A stretch of 64,000 bases of DNA from Streptomyces actinomycinicus (GCF_016741775.1 NZ_JAERRK010000019.1:62001-126000); one strand, 5' to 3'; positions 27,552 through 36,681 are shown, counted from the stretch's first letter. Numbers and translations are program-made. The notes: generated from the letters alone by a model not told the origin.

Positions 27552-28590
27552 AGTCGGCGTAGATGTCCTTGATCTGGTTCGTCTTGAGGTCGAGGTGTTC
27601 GATGATCGTGTAGCGGCCGGGCCGGGTCTCCGGAGCGAACTCCACCGCGCGGACGAACTCGTCCACGGTGAAGCCGATCTCCTCCGGCAGCACCGGAAGT
27701 CCGTGGCGGCGCAGCACCTCGGCCATGTACGCCGACTCCTCGTGCGCGCCGCGCAGGTACATCGCGAAGGCGGCGCCGAGGCCGCACTGCTCGCCGTGGG
27801 CGGCGGCCCGCTTCGGGTAGAGCAGGTCGAAGGCGTGGTTGATCTCGTGGCAGGCACCGGAGGACGGACGGGAGTCGCCCGACACGGACATGGCGATGCC
27901 GGTGAGGACCAGTGCCTCGGCCAGCACCTGGAGGAAGCCGTCGTCGCCGACCCCGCCCGGGTGCCGGAGCACGGCCTCGCCCGCCTGGCGGGCCATGGCG
28001 GCGGCCAGGCCGTCGATCTTCTCGCCGTTGACCCGGTTGGCCAGCTCCCAGTCCGCGACCGCGGAGATGTTGGAGATGGCGTCACCGATGCCCGAGCGCA
28101 CGAACCGGACGGGTGCCTCGCGGATCACGTTCAGGTCGATCACGACCGCGATCGGGTTCGGCACGCCGTACGAGCCGCGGCCCGCGTCGTTGTCGAGGGT
28201 CGCGACCGGGGAGCACAGGCCGTCGTGGGCGAGGTTGGTGGCGACCGCGACCAGCGGCAGGCCCACCCGGGCCGCCGCGAACTTGGCGCAGTCGATGATC
28301 TTGCCGCCGCCGAGGCCGACGACCGCGTCGTAGTGCCCGGCCTTTATGGCGCTCGCCAGCCGGACCGCGTCGTCGATGGTGCCGCCGTCGACCTCGTACC
28401 AGGTGGCGCCGGGCAGGGTGGGGGCGATCCGCTCGCGCAGCCGGGCGCCGGAGCCGCCGCTGACGGCGACGGCGAGCCGGCCGGACTGCGAGATGCGCTC
28501 GTCGGCGAGGACGCAGGCCAGGTCGTCCAGGGCACCCGGGCGGATGTCCACCACGACCGGCGAGGGGATCAGCCGGGTCAGTACTGGCAC
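27529..28590 (-). CDS. sn-glycerol-1-phosphate dehydrogenase-like enzyme
   Basis: A 353-aa iron/zinc-type alcohol dehydrogenase closest in pattern to AraM/EgsA glycerol-1-phosphate dehydrogenases. It has the NAD loop VVGLGGGKIID, ATNLAHDGLCSPVA, and metal ligands D170 (SGIGDAISN), H248 (GACHEINHAFD) and H265 (AAAHGEQCG). Members reduce dihydroxyacetone phosphate to sn-glycerol 1-phosphate, the archaeal-type stereoisomer. GTG start overlaps the nucleotidyltransferase end by 13 bp. Placed between a nucleotidyltransferase and CDP-alcohol transferases, it probably makes the polyol phosphate they activate and polymerise. Confidence 0.88.
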   Translation of the reverse strand: MPVLTRLIPSPVVVDIRPGALDDLACVLADERISQSGRLAVAVSGGSGARLRERIAPTLPGATWYEVDGGTIDDAVRLASAIKAGHYDAVVGLGGGKIIDCAKFAAARVGLPLVAVATNLAHDGLCSPVATLDNDAGRGSYGVPNPIAVVIDLNVIREAPVRFVRSGIGDAISNISAVADWELANRVNGEKIDGLAAAMARQAGEAVLRHPGGVGDDGFLQVLAEALVLTGIAMSVSGDSRPSSGACHEINHAFDLLYPKRAAAHGEQCGLGAAFAMYLRGAHEESAYMAEVLRRHGLPVLPEEIGFTVDEFVRAVEFAPETRPGRYTIIEHLDLKTNQIKDIYADYVKAIGS

Positions 28591-29330
28591 GCGATCTCCC
28601 GTCCGCGGGCGAGATCGTCATGGTTGTCGATCTCCACCCACTTGACGTCGCCGATCGGCGCCACGTCGATCCGGAAGCCCCGGTCGACCAGTTCCTGGTA
28701 GCCGTGCTCGTAGAACTGCTGCGGGTCGGTCTCCCAGACCGTCTTCAGCGCGTCGGCCAGCTCGGGTGCGGCGTCGCCCTCGATCAGGGTGACGCCGATG
28801 TACTCACCGGTGGCCTCCGCCGGGTCCATCAGCTTGGTGATCTTCGTCATGCCCTTCGCGGGGTCGACGACGACCTTCATCTCCTCGTCGGCCAGGCTCT
28901 TCACCGTGTCCAGGGCGAGGATGATCTTCTTGCCCTCGCCGCGGGCGGCGAGCAGCGTCTTCTCCACGGACACCGGGTGGACGGTGTCGCCGTTGGCGAG
29001 GATCACACCGTCCTTGAGGGCGTCACGGCCGCACCACAGGGAGTAGGCGTTGTTCCACTCCTCGGCCTTGTCGTTGTCGATGAGGGTCAGCTTGAGGCCG
29101 TACTTGGCCTCCAGGGCGGCCTTGCGCTCGTACACGGCCTCCTTGCGGTAGCCGACGATGATCGCGACCTCGGTCAGCCCGATCTCGGCGAAGTTGCCGA
29201 GGGTGAGGTCCAGGACCGTGATGCTGTCCTCTATGCCCGCGGGACCCACCGGCACCAGAGCCTTGGGAAGGCTGTCGGTGTAGGGGCGCAGACGCCGTCC
29301 GGCGCCGGCCGCCAGCACGAGGCCGATCAT
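28578..29330 (-). CDS. Nucleotidyltransferase (sugar/polyol-phosphate cytidylyltransferase-like)
   Basis: A 250-aa NTP transferase: LVLAAGAGRRLRPYTDSLPKAL at the N-terminus is the nucleotide-binding loop with the catalytic Arg and Lys, and NNAYSLW resembles LicC-type phosphocholine cytidylyltransferases. It should make a CDP- (or other NDP-) activated small alcohol. ATG start overlaps the end of the preceding gene by 4 bp (ATGA type). It most simply supplies the CDP-alcohol used by the two adjacent phosphotransferases. Confidence 0.88.
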   Translation of the reverse strand: MIGLVLAAGAGRRLRPYTDSLPKALVPVGPAGIEDSITVLDLTLGNFAEIGLTEVAIIVGYRKEAVYERKAALEAKYGLKLTLIDNDKAEEWNNAYSLWCGRDALKDGVILANGDTVHPVSVEKTLLAARGEGKKIILALDTVKSLADEEMKVVVDPAKGMTKITKLMDPAEATGEYIGVTLIEGDAAPELADALKTVWETDPQQFYEHGYQELVDRGFRIDVAPIGDVKWVEIDNHDDLARGREIACQY

Positions 29331-31156
29331 GCGGGTTCTCCTTCATCGTGTACGGCGGGCGCACCCCTCAGATGAGAGGTCACCCAGAAGCGGATGCTCT
29401 CGACGAGCACCAGCAGGGCCACGGCCACGGCCAGCACCGCGAGCGCGACCTTGAACTGCGAGGCGGTGAGCACCGCGGCCAGGGCGGTGACGAGCAGCGT
29501 CCGTCCCTCGTGCCCCCCGATGGCACGTACCAGCCAGGCCGGCGGCGCTCCGGCGTTGCCGCGGATGCGGTAGACCGTGTCGTAGTGATGGTAGGCGACG
29601 GCGGCCACCAGGCCGAAAGCCGCTGGAAGAGCCCCGTTCACCCCGGCTTTGCCCGCGAGGGCGAGGACGGTGCCGTACTCGGCGGCCCGGAAGAGGGGCG
29701 GGACCAGCCAGTCGAGGGCGCCCTTGAGGGGCCGGGCGACGGCGAGGGCCGAGGTGAGGACGTAGACGAGGGCGCCGACGACCGGGAGCACCCCGCCGAA
29801 GCCGGTCAGTGCCGAGCAGGCGACGACAGCGGTGCCGCCGAGCAGGGCCACGGCCGGCACGGCGAGACCCGGCAGGCCGCGCCTGGCCACGCGCCGGACC
29901 GCCTCGGCGAGCGGGCCCGAGTCGGCGAGGTCGGCGAGCGCCTGCGCGGCCCGGTCGGTGCGCCGGGCCTTGCGGGTCACCGAGCGCAGCACGCGGCCCG
30001 CCGTGGTGTAGGCCGCGGCGAAGGCGCAGCCGGCGAGCAGGACGTAGAAGGTGATGCGGGGGGTGGTGGCGGCCGTGAGGACGGCGATCATCGCCCAGCG
30101 CTCCCCGATCGGGAGCACGATCATGCGCCGCAGCCAGACCGTCCAGCCGACGCTGTCGAGTTTGTCGGAGAGGGCGGCGGTGGGGCTGGTGTTGGCGGTG
30201 GCGTCGTGGTTGGCCTCGTTGAAGGAGAAGTCGACCACGTGCCGGCAGATCTGCAGGATCATCGCGCCGAGGGCGAGGGCCCACACGTCGTCGCCGCCGC
30301 GGGCGGCGCCGAGGGCGAGGCCGGCGTAGTAGGCGTACTCCTTGGCCCGGTCGAAGGTGGCGTCGAGCCAGGCGCCGAGGGTGGAGTACTTCAGGGCGTA
30401 GCGGGCGAGCTGGCCGTCGGTGCAGTCCAGCACGAAGGAGGCGATCAGCAGCACGCCGGCGGCGACGAAGCCGCCGCGGGTGCCGGTGGCCGCGCAGCCG
30501 GCCGCTATGAGCGCGGTGAGCAGCGAGGCCGTGGTGACCTGGTTCGGGGTCAGGCCGCGGCGGGCACACCAGCGGGCGATGTAGCGCGAGTACGGGCTGA
30601 TGAAGAAGGTGGTGAAGAACCCGTCCCGGGACTTCACGGCCGACTTCAGCCGCACGGCCTCGTCGTCCACGGCGTCGACGGCCTGCCGGGCCTCGTCGCG
30701 GGCCTGCGGATCGGCCGGCACCGCGGCGACCAGGCTGCCCAGCTCGGGGCGGTGCACCGCGCCGCCGTCGCTGCCGAGTGCGGCGGCGACCCGGTCGGCG
30801 AGGCTGTCCACCGAGAGCGCGGGGGCGCCGCCGGGAACCGGCGTGTTGTCGTCCGCGGAGGTCTCGCGCGCCACGGCGCGGGTGAGCTGCTGCCGGGCGG
30901 CCGGCTGGGCGGTCACGGCACCGGGGACGGCGGCGAGCGGGAAGCGCGGGTCGGTCAGGCCCAGCCGCAGCGCGTGCTGGTGGCCGACGAAGCGGGCGTC
31001 GACCAGGGCCACGCGCCGGTCGGCCGGGACGGCCGCGAGCAGGGTCTCGGTCTCGGCGGCGTCGGCGGCCACGCGCACGTCGAAGCCGAGGGACCGCAGA
31101 TCGTTCTCCAACGACGATCCCGGGACCGGCTGACCGGTGACGATGGCGGTCGGCAA
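29327..31156 (-). CDS. Large CDP-alcohol phosphatidyltransferase with extra N- and C-terminal domains
   Basis: A 609-aa membrane protein. Residues 1-165 form a soluble domain of unknown fold, perhaps a degenerate nucleotidyltransferase-like module. Residues about 180-390 hold the complete signature DCTDG..AR...G...D...D (D244, D247, A251-R252, G261, D265, D269). Residues about 420-600 add further helices, matching my memory of DUF5941. First gene of the operon; TTG start with GGGAG about 9 nt upstream. It probably couples the CDP-alcohol to a membrane or polyol acceptor. Confidence 0.85.
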   Translation of the reverse strand: MPTAIVTGQPVPGSSLENDLRSLGFDVRVAADAAETETLLAAVPADRRVALVDARFVGHQHALRLGLTDPRFPLAAVPGAVTAQPAARQQLTRAVARETSADDNTPVPGGAPALSVDSLADRVAAALGSDGGAVHRPELGSLVAAVPADPQARDEARQAVDAVDDEAVRLKSAVKSRDGFFTTFFISPYSRYIARWCARRGLTPNQVTTASLLTALIAAGCAATGTRGGFVAAGVLLIASFVLDCTDGQLARYALKYSTLGAWLDATFDRAKEYAYYAGLALGAARGGDDVWALALGAMILQICRHVVDFSFNEANHDATANTSPTAALSDKLDSVGWTVWLRRMIVLPIGERWAMIAVLTAATTPRITFYVLLAGCAFAAAYTTAGRVLRSVTRKARRTDRAAQALADLADSGPLAEAVRRVARRGLPGLAVPAVALLGGTAVVACSALTGFGGVLPVVGALVYVLTSALAVARPLKGALDWLVPPLFRAAEYGTVLALAGKAGVNGALPAAFGLVAAVAYHHYDTVYRIRGNAGAPPAWLVRAIGGHEGRTLLVTALAAVLTASQFKVALAVLAVAVALLVLVESIRFWVTSHLRGAPAVHDEGEPA

Positions 31157-31270
31157 CCGAACTCACTCCCTGGGTGCCGGCGCACTGCGCGCCGGTCTGC
31201 TGCGTGGTGGGGGCGCCCCTGCCTGCGGCACCCGGGCGGCATGTCGGCAGAGGCTATCCGATGTACGGGA

Positions 31271-31286
31271 GCCGGTGTTCACCGGC
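31271..31286. promoter_or_regulatory. Inverted repeat in the divergent galE / TagGH-operon promoter region
   Basis: GCCGGTG (31271-31277) and CACCGGC (31280-31286) are perfect arms around TT. The site lies between the two divergent transcription units and could serve either. No clear -35/-10 pair was placed for the leftward operon. Confidence 0.35.
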
Positions 31287-31423
31287 CGTTCACGGCCCGG
31301 CCCACGAGGGCTGCCCGGGCCTTTGCCGCGATCATCATCGGGGATCCGGGGCCCGGCCCACAAACCCGTGGGGCAGACCCGGGCATCCGGGACACGGGGC
31401 GGCTCGGCATAGGGTGGACGACC

Positions 31424-32395
31424 ATGACGTGGCTGATCACCGGCGGGGCCGGATACATCGGGGCACATGTGGCACACGCCATGGCGGGCGCCGGCGAGAG
31501 CGTCGTGGCACTGGACGACCTGTCGGCCGCCGTGCCCGCGCGGCTGCCGGCCGAGGTCCCGCTGGTCCGGGGTTCGACCCTGGACGGGGCGGCGCTGAAG
31601 CGGGTCTTCGCCGAGTACGGCGTCACGGGCGTCGTCCACCTGGCGGCGCGCAAGCAGGTCGCCGAGTCGGTGGCCCAGCCCACCCGCTACTACCGGGAGA
31701 ACGTGGGCGGCCTCGCCACGCTGCTGGACGCGGTGGCCGAGGCGGGCATAGGCAGGCTGGTGTTCTCCTCGTCGGCGGCGGTGTACGGCAACCCGGACGT
31801 GGAGCTGATCACCGAGGACACCGCCTGCGCGCCGGTGAACCCTTACGGCGAGACCAAGCTGGCCGGGGAGTGGCTGGTGCGGGCGGCCGGCCGGGCACAC
31901 GGGATCTCCACGGTCTGTCTGCGCTATTTCAACGTGGCGGGCGCCGCGGCACCGGAGCTGGCGGACACGGGTGTGTTCAACATCGTGCCGATGGTCTTCG
32001 ACCGGCTCACCCGTGACGAGGCCCCGCGGATCTTCGGCGACGACTATCCGACGCCGGACGGCACCTGCGTCCGGGACTACATCCATGTCGCCGATCTCGC
32101 CGAGGCGCACCTGGCGGCGGCCCGGCGGCTCGCCGGCGGGGACCTCACGGGTGACCTGACGCTGAACATCGGCCGCGGCGAGGGCGTGTCGGTGCGCGAG
32201 CTGATCACGGTGATCGGGGAGGTCACCGGGGACCGCAGGGCGCCCCTGGTGGAGGGGCGCCGGCCGGGGGACGCGCCGCGCGCGGTGGCCTCGGCCGAGC
32301 GGGCCGCCGAGGCGCTGGGCTGGCGGGCCCGGCGCGGGGTGCGGGAGATGGTGGAGTCGGCCTGGCAGGGCTGGCGGCTGCACGGCGGCGCCTGA
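31424..32395 (+). CDS. galE: UDP-glucose 4-epimerase family protein
   Basis: A 323-aa extended short-chain dehydrogenase. It has the NAD motif GGAGYIGAH, catalytic SSSAAVYG and YGETK (Tyr-x3-Lys), and the GalE-like FNVAGA and ending regions. It is expected to interconvert UDP-glucose and UDP-galactose, or a related UDP-sugar. A -10-like TAGGGT (31410-31415) lies 8 nt before the ATG, so the mRNA may be nearly leaderless. Divergent from the surface-polymer operon; it may supply a sugar nucleotide to the glycosyltransferase there. Confidence 0.88.
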   Translation: MTWLITGGAGYIGAHVAHAMAGAGESVVALDDLSAAVPARLPAEVPLVRGSTLDGAALKRVFAEYGVTGVVHLAARKQVAESVAQPTRYYRENVGGLATLLDAVAEAGIGRLVFSSSAAVYGNPDVELITEDTACAPVNPYGETKLAGEWLVRAAGRAHGISTVCLRYFNVAGAAAPELADTGVFNIVPMVFDRLTRDEAPRIFGDDYPTPDGTCVRDYIHVADLAEAHLAAARRLAGGDLTGDLTLNIGRGEGVSVRELITVIGEVTGDRRAPLVEGRRPGDAPRAVASAERAAEALGWRARRGVREMVESAWQGWRLHGGA

Positions 32396-32505
32396 AGCCG
32401 ACGGCCGCCGTGCGCCCGGCGGCGGCGAGACGCGCGGGCGCTCGGCCGTCCGGACCGCGGCGGGTGGCGGCCCGGCGGGCGGCTCGGCGGGGCCGGGTGG
32501 GCCCT

Positions 32506-32538
32506 CCCTGACCTGCGGATCGTTTCCGCAGGTCAGGG
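32506..32538 (+). terminator. Hairpin terminator after galE
   Basis: A perfect 14-bp stem (CCCTGACCTGCGGA 32506-32519 and complement 32525-32538) with a 5-nt TCGTT-type loop lies about 110 nt past galE. The rest of the 234-bp gap to the efflux gene holds no gene. Confidence 0.75.
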
Positions 32539-32629
32539 CACATGACAACGGTGTTCAGTGCCGCGTTGCCCGATACCCCCCACCCGTAGTTGACTGGCCT
32601 TCCGGCAGGCATACGAGAGGGCGGTATTC

Positions 32630-33571
32630 ATGGGGGCTGGGCACGACCACGGGCACGCGCACTCCCACGCGCCGGCCCCGGGTACGGCCACGGCGGCGTA
32701 CCGGGGACGGCTGCGGGTCGCGCTGGGCATCACGCTCACGGTCATGGTGGTCGAGATCGTCGGCGGTCTGTTCGCGGACTCGCTGGCGCTGATCGCGGAC
32801 GCGGCACACATGGCCACGGACGCGGTGGGCCTCGGCATGGCCCTGCTGGCGATCCACTTCGCGAACCGGCCGGCGAGCACCAACCGCACCTTCGGCTACG
32901 CCCGCGCCGAGATCCTCGCCGCGCTGGCCAACTGTCTGCTGCTGCTCGGTGTCGGCGGATACGTGCTGTACGAGGCGGTGCAGCGGTTCGTCGAGCCCGC
33001 GGACACCCGGGGCGGCCTGATGATCGTCTTCGGTCTGATCGGCCTGCTGGCGAACTCCGTGTCGCTCGTTCTGCTGATGCGCGGACAGAAGGAGAGCCTC
33101 AACGTGCGCGGTGCCTTCCTCGAGGTGGCCGCGGACGCGCTCGGCTCGGTGGCGGTGCTGATCTCGGCGGCCGTGATCCTGGCGACGGGCTGGCAGCCGG
33201 CCGACCCCATCGCCTCGCTGGTGATCGGGCTGATGATCGTACCGAGGACCCTGAAGCTGCTGCGCGAGACGCTGGACGTGCTGCTGGAGGCGGCCCCCAA
33301 GGACGTCGACATGGCCGAGGTGCGCGCGCACATCCTGGCGCTGGACGGCGTGGAGGACGTGCACGACCTGCACGCCTGGACGATCACCTCGGGCATGCCG
33401 GTGCTGTCGGCGCACGTGGTGGTCAGCTCCGAGGTGCTGAACGCCATCGGCAACGAGAAGATGCTGCACGAGCTGCAGGGCTGCCTGGGCGACCACTTCG
33501 ACGTGGAGCACTGCACCTTCCAGCTGGAGCCGGGCGGGCATGCCGAGCACGAGGCACGGCTGTGCCACTGA
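32630..33571 (+). CDS. Cation diffusion facilitator (CDF) metal efflux transporter
   Basis: A 313-aa protein with a His-rich N-terminus (HDHGHAHSH), six transmembrane helices, the metal-site motif DAAHMATDA in helix 2 and its partner EVAADALGS in helix 5, and a C-terminal cytoplasmic ferredoxin-like domain. The HxxxD / DxxxD-like pattern fits a Zn(II)/Cd(II) exporter driven by protons. GAGAGGGCGG precedes the ATG. It is followed by idi in the same direction, 188 bp away. Confidence 0.92.
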   Translation: MGAGHDHGHAHSHAPAPGTATAAYRGRLRVALGITLTVMVVEIVGGLFADSLALIADAAHMATDAVGLGMALLAIHFANRPASTNRTFGYARAEILAALANCLLLLGVGGYVLYEAVQRFVEPADTRGGLMIVFGLIGLLANSVSLVLLMRGQKESLNVRGAFLEVAADALGSVAVLISAAVILATGWQPADPIASLVIGLMIVPRTLKLLRETLDVLLEAAPKDVDMAEVRAHILALDGVEDVHDLHAWTITSGMPVLSAHVVVSSEVLNAIGNEKMLHELQGCLGDHFDVEHCTFQLEPGGHAEHEARLCH

Positions 33572-33759
33572 CCGATCCTCCGCACTGTCGTTCGACGCAC
33601 CCCCGGACGGTTCCCTGGGGCGGCCGCCGGGCACGATGATCACCGGGTCCGGCTTCCCGTGCCGCGCCGCGCGCGGACATGCGGACGTGCACGGAAGTGT
33701 CGGGAGTGCCGGATTCGTACGGCAGACTTGGGGTGCGAAGACCGAGGCGAAGGATGGGT

Positions 33760-34353
33760 ATGCCGATCACACCTGCCACCGCGACGCACAGCTCGTCGAA
33801 GGGCACCACGGAGGCGATTTTGCTGGAACTGGTCGACGAGAAGGGTGTGACGATCGGTACGGCGGAGAAGCTCACCGCCCATCAGCCGCCGGGGCAGCTC
33901 CACCGGGCGTTCTCGGTGTTCCTCTTCGACGAACAGGGTCGGCTGCTGCTGCAGCAGCGGGCGCTCGGCAAGTACCACTCCCCCGGCGTGTGGTCCAACA
34001 CCTGCTGCGGTCACCCGTTCCCCGGTGAGGCGCCGTTCGCGGCCTCCGCCCGGCGCACGTACGAGGAGCTGGGCGTGTCGCCGTCGCTGCTCGCGGAGGC
34101 CGGCACGGTCCGTTACAACCACCCGGACCCCGCCTCGGGCCTGGTGGAGCAGGAGTACAACCACCTGTTCGTCGGCCTGGTGCAGGCGCCGCTCGCCGCG
34201 GACCCGGAGGAGGTCGCCTCGACCGCCTTCGTGACGGCGGCCGAGCTGGCGGAGCGGCACGCCCGGGACCCGTTCTCGGCCTGGTTCATGACCGTGCTGG
34301 ACGCGGCCCGCCCGGCGATCAGGGAGCTGACGGGCGCGTCCGCCGGCTGGTAG
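33760..34353 (+). CDS. idi: Isopentenyl-diphosphate delta-isomerase, type 1
   Basis: A 197-aa Nudix-fold enzyme interconverting IPP and DMAPP. The catalytic Cys is in WSNTCCGHP and the catalytic Glu in EYNHLF. ATG at 33760 is chosen by comparison with the Streptomyces protein I remember; another ATG at 33754 is two codons upstream with GAGG at 6 nt. Although 10 kb from the hopanoid operon, it balances the IPP/DMAPP pool used there. Confidence 0.95.
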   Translation: MPITPATATHSSSKGTTEAILLELVDEKGVTIGTAEKLTAHQPPGQLHRAFSVFLFDEQGRLLLQQRALGKYHSPGVWSNTCCGHPFPGEAPFAASARRTYEELGVSPSLLAEAGTVRYNHPDPASGLVEQEYNHLFVGLVQAPLAADPEEVASTAFVTAAELAERHARDPFSAWFMTVLDAARPAIRELTGASAGW

Positions 34354-34355
34354 GG

Positions 34356-34886
34356 CTAGCCGGGAAGTGAGGCGGGCTTGAGCGGCAGGGCGGCCCAGAT
34401 CACCTTGCCGCCGCTCGCCGTGTGCTCCACGTCGACCACCCCGCCCGCCTCCCGGGCCACCTCCCGGACCAGGAGCAGGCCCCGGCCGCCGGTGCGGCCG
34501 TGGTCGGCCTCCAGGGCGGTCGGGCGGTACGGGTGGTTGTCCTCCACGGACACCCGTACCCACTCGGCCCCGACGGCGACCTCGACGGCCAGCGTCGGCG
34601 ACAGCAGCGCCGCGTGCCGGACCGCGTTGGTGACCAGTTCGGAGACGATCAGCAGCAGTCCGTGCACCAGGTCGTCGGAGGCCGGTACCCCCTGGCGCAG
34701 CAGCAGGTCCCGCACCGCGTGCCGGGCCTGCGGGACCGAGGCGTCCACCGCGGATGCGGTAAAGCGCCAGACGCCCTCGTAGGGCAGTGGATCCGGCGGC
34801 CGTTCGCCGCCCCCCGCTGGGCGCGGGCCGTCCCCGCGCCCGTGGTTGTCCATCGTCCGGTCGCCACCCTCGCGCTCGATTGTCAC
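34356..34886 (-). CDS. Anti-sigma-type HATPase (RsbW/SpoIIAB-like)
   Basis: A 176-aa protein with a GHKL ATPase domain: N box ELVTNAVRHA, D/G region VSVEDNHPYRP, and GRTGGRGLLLV. Streptomyces has dozens of such proteins, which bind anti-sigma-antagonists or sigma factors. The GTG at 34886 has GAGG 4 nt upstream; an ATG at 34853 (MDNHGRG) is an alternative with a poorer site. Convergent with idi, stop codons 2 bp apart. Partner unknown. Confidence 0.85.
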   Translation of the reverse strand: MTIEREGGDRTMDNHGRGDGPRPAGGGERPPDPLPYEGVWRFTASAVDASVPQARHAVRDLLLRQGVPASDDLVHGLLLIVSELVTNAVRHAALLSPTLAVEVAVGAEWVRVSVEDNHPYRPTALEADHGRTGGRGLLLVREVAREAGGVVDVEHTASGGKVIWAALPLKPASLPG

Positions 34887-35147
34887 CACACCTCGAGTGT
34901 TGGTAACGATGTGCGCCGGTCCAGACACCTGACCAGAAGTCGGCGGGTATCGAACGGTTTCTGACCGACTGCGCATGACATGACGATGAGTAGGACTGTT
35001 CCTGCCCCTCGGAAGCCGGTTCGCGAACTAGTCGGGTTGTACGGGTTCCAAGGCCGCTCCTCGGACGTGCGGGGCCGCGAAGAGCCTGCCGTGCGCGCGG
35101 CCGGAGCCCCCGGCCGCCCCCGCGCAGCCGGCCGATAGCATCGCCGC

Positions 35148-35903
35148 ATGGAGCCCCAGCTGTCGCATGAGGTCGTCGACTCCGTCGCCACCGTGGTCAT
35201 CCGCCATCCGGCCCGGCGCAACGCCATGACGGCGGCGATGTGGCGTGCCCTGCCGCCCCTGCTGGACCGGTTCGCGGCCGACCCCGGGGTGCGGGCCCTG
35301 GTGCTGACCGGCGAGGGCGGGACGTTCTGCGCGGGCGCGGACATCACCTCGCTGCGGGAGACCCCGGAGGAGCCGCAGGCCCTCGCGGTGGCGGCCGAGG
35401 AGGCCCTGGCCGCGTTCCCCAAGCCGACCGTCGCCGCCGTGCGCGGCCACTGCGTGGGCGGGGGCGCGCAGCTGGCGGTGGCTTGCGATCTGCGGCTGGC
35501 GGAGGAAGGTTCCCTCTTCGGCGTGACCCCGGCGCGGCTCGGCCTCGTCTACCCGGCCGGCTCGACCCGCCGGCTGGCGTCGCTCGTGGGGCCCTCCACC
35601 GCCAAGTACCTGCTGTTCACCGCCGAGCTGATCGACGCAGGACGCGCGCTGCGCACCGGGCTCGTGGACGAGGTGCTGCCGCAGGGCCGGCTCGAGGAGC
35701 GCGTCACCGAGCTGACCCGGGTGCTGGCGTCCCGCTCGCTGCTCACCCAGGCCGCGGCGAAGGAGTACGTGAACGGCAGGACGGACCGGGACGCCCACTG
35801 GGCCGAGCGGGCCCGCGGCCACGGCGAGGCCGCGGAGGGCATCACCGCGTTCCTGGAGCGCCGGCAGCCGCGCTTCACCTGGAGCCTGTCTACGACAGGA
35901 TGA
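35148..35903 (+). CDS. Enoyl-CoA hydratase/isomerase family protein
   Basis: A 251-aa crotonase-fold protein. The oxyanion-hole segments are CAGADI (about residue 62) and GHCVGGGAQLA (about 104). The Glu normally acting at the second catalytic position is replaced around GVTPARLGL, so the reaction may be isomerisation or hydration of an unusual CoA ester. TAGCAT (35136-35141) lies 6 nt before the ATG, which predicts a leaderless mRNA. Its 3' end overlaps the convergent DJ-1 gene by 14 bp. Confidence 0.85.
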   Translation: MEPQLSHEVVDSVATVVIRHPARRNAMTAAMWRALPPLLDRFAADPGVRALVLTGEGGTFCAGADITSLRETPEEPQALAVAAEEALAAFPKPTVAAVRGHCVGGGAQLAVACDLRLAEEGSLFGVTPARLGLVYPAGSTRRLASLVGPSTAKYLLFTAELIDAGRALRTGLVDEVLPQGRLEERVTELTRVLASRSLLTQAAAKEYVNGRTDRDAHWAERARGHGEAAEGITAFLERRQPRFTWSLSTTG

Positions 35904-36525
35904 GGTGGCTCGCCGCGCGCCACTTCTCGACCAGGTGCGCGGGCGCCTTCCCCGGCGACCCGGCGTCGTACGGCGGTTGCGGATCGTACTCGGTCAACAG
36001 CTGGACGGACTGGGCGACTTCGTCACCGGCGAGGGTGCCCAGCAGGGTGAGGCCCATGTCGATGCCGGCCGAGACGCCCGCGGCGGTGACGTACTTGCCG
36101 TCCATCACCACCCGTTCGCCGGTCGGCTCAGCCCCGAAGCGGCGCAGCTGCTCCAGGGCCAGCCAGTGCGAGGTGGCCCGGCGGCCCCGCAGCAGCCCGG
36201 CGGCGGCCAGCAGCAGCGAGCCCGTGCACACCGAGGTGGTCCAGGTGGTGGCGGCGTCGGCCGTGCGCAGCCAGTTCAGCAGGGTTGGGTTCTCCATCTG
36301 CGGCGTCTGGCCCGGACCGCCGGGCACGATCACGATGTCCGGGGACGGCACGTCGGCCAGGGCACGGTCGGCGGTGATCGCCAGGTTCCCGGTGTCGGCG
36401 CGCACTGGTCCCGTGCGCTCGGCGACGAACACGGTCTCGGAGTCCGGGAGCCGGCCCAGGGTCTCGTAGGGTCCGACGGCGTCGAGGGCGGTGAAGCGGT
36501 CGTAAAGGAGGATGGCGATCTGCAT
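35890..36525 (-). CDS. DJ-1/PfpI-family protein
   Basis: A 211-aa protein of the DJ-1/PfpI fold with the nucleophile elbow SVCTGSLLLAAAGLL and an upstream Glu/Asp in LDAVGPYE. The pattern resembles isonitrile hydratase InhA. It lies beside a second DJ-1 domain gene, the AraC-fused protein at 36736, in the same direction, suggesting tandem duplication. Tail-to-tail overlap with the enoyl-CoA hydratase. Confidence 0.85.
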   Translation of the reverse strand: MQIAILLYDRFTALDAVGPYETLGRLPDSETVFVAERTGPVRADTGNLAITADRALADVPSPDIVIVPGGPGQTPQMENPTLLNWLRTADAATTWTTSVCTGSLLLAAAGLLRGRRATSHWLALEQLRRFGAEPTGERVVMDGKYVTAAGVSAGIDMGLTLLGTLAGDEVAQSVQLLTEYDPQPPYDAGSPGKAPAHLVEKWRAASHLILS

Positions 36526-36564
36526 GGGGTTACCCGTCTCTCGTCTCTCGTCGGCTGTCGGGGT

Positions 36565-36624
36565 GTGCCGGGATCTGTATGTGCTCTGTCGGGCGTGCCG
36601 GGATCTGTATCTGCTCTGTCGGGC
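36565..36624. repeat. 30-bp direct repeat, two copies
   Basis: GTGCCGGGATCTGTATSTGC... occurs at 36565-36594 and 36595-36624 with a single mismatch; a degenerate third copy follows. It is in the gap between the two DJ-1-type genes. Confidence 0.85.
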
Positions 36625-36681
36625 TCGTCGGGAGCTGATGCGGCTGTCGGGGTGCGACTGTTTCGCCGGGGTGCCGGTCGG

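Noticed and set aside
10803..31156. The whole region considered as one secondary-metabolite cluster
   Set aside because: The hopanoid operon and the TagGH operon are separated by a terminator and a promoter region, and their enzymes belong to different pathways.
32506..32538. Palindrome upstream of the CDF transporter considered as a metal-regulator (Zur-type) operator
   Set aside because: The 14-bp uninterrupted GC-rich stem with a 5-nt loop is better explained as the galE terminator, and the sequence does not resemble the AT-rich Zur box I know.
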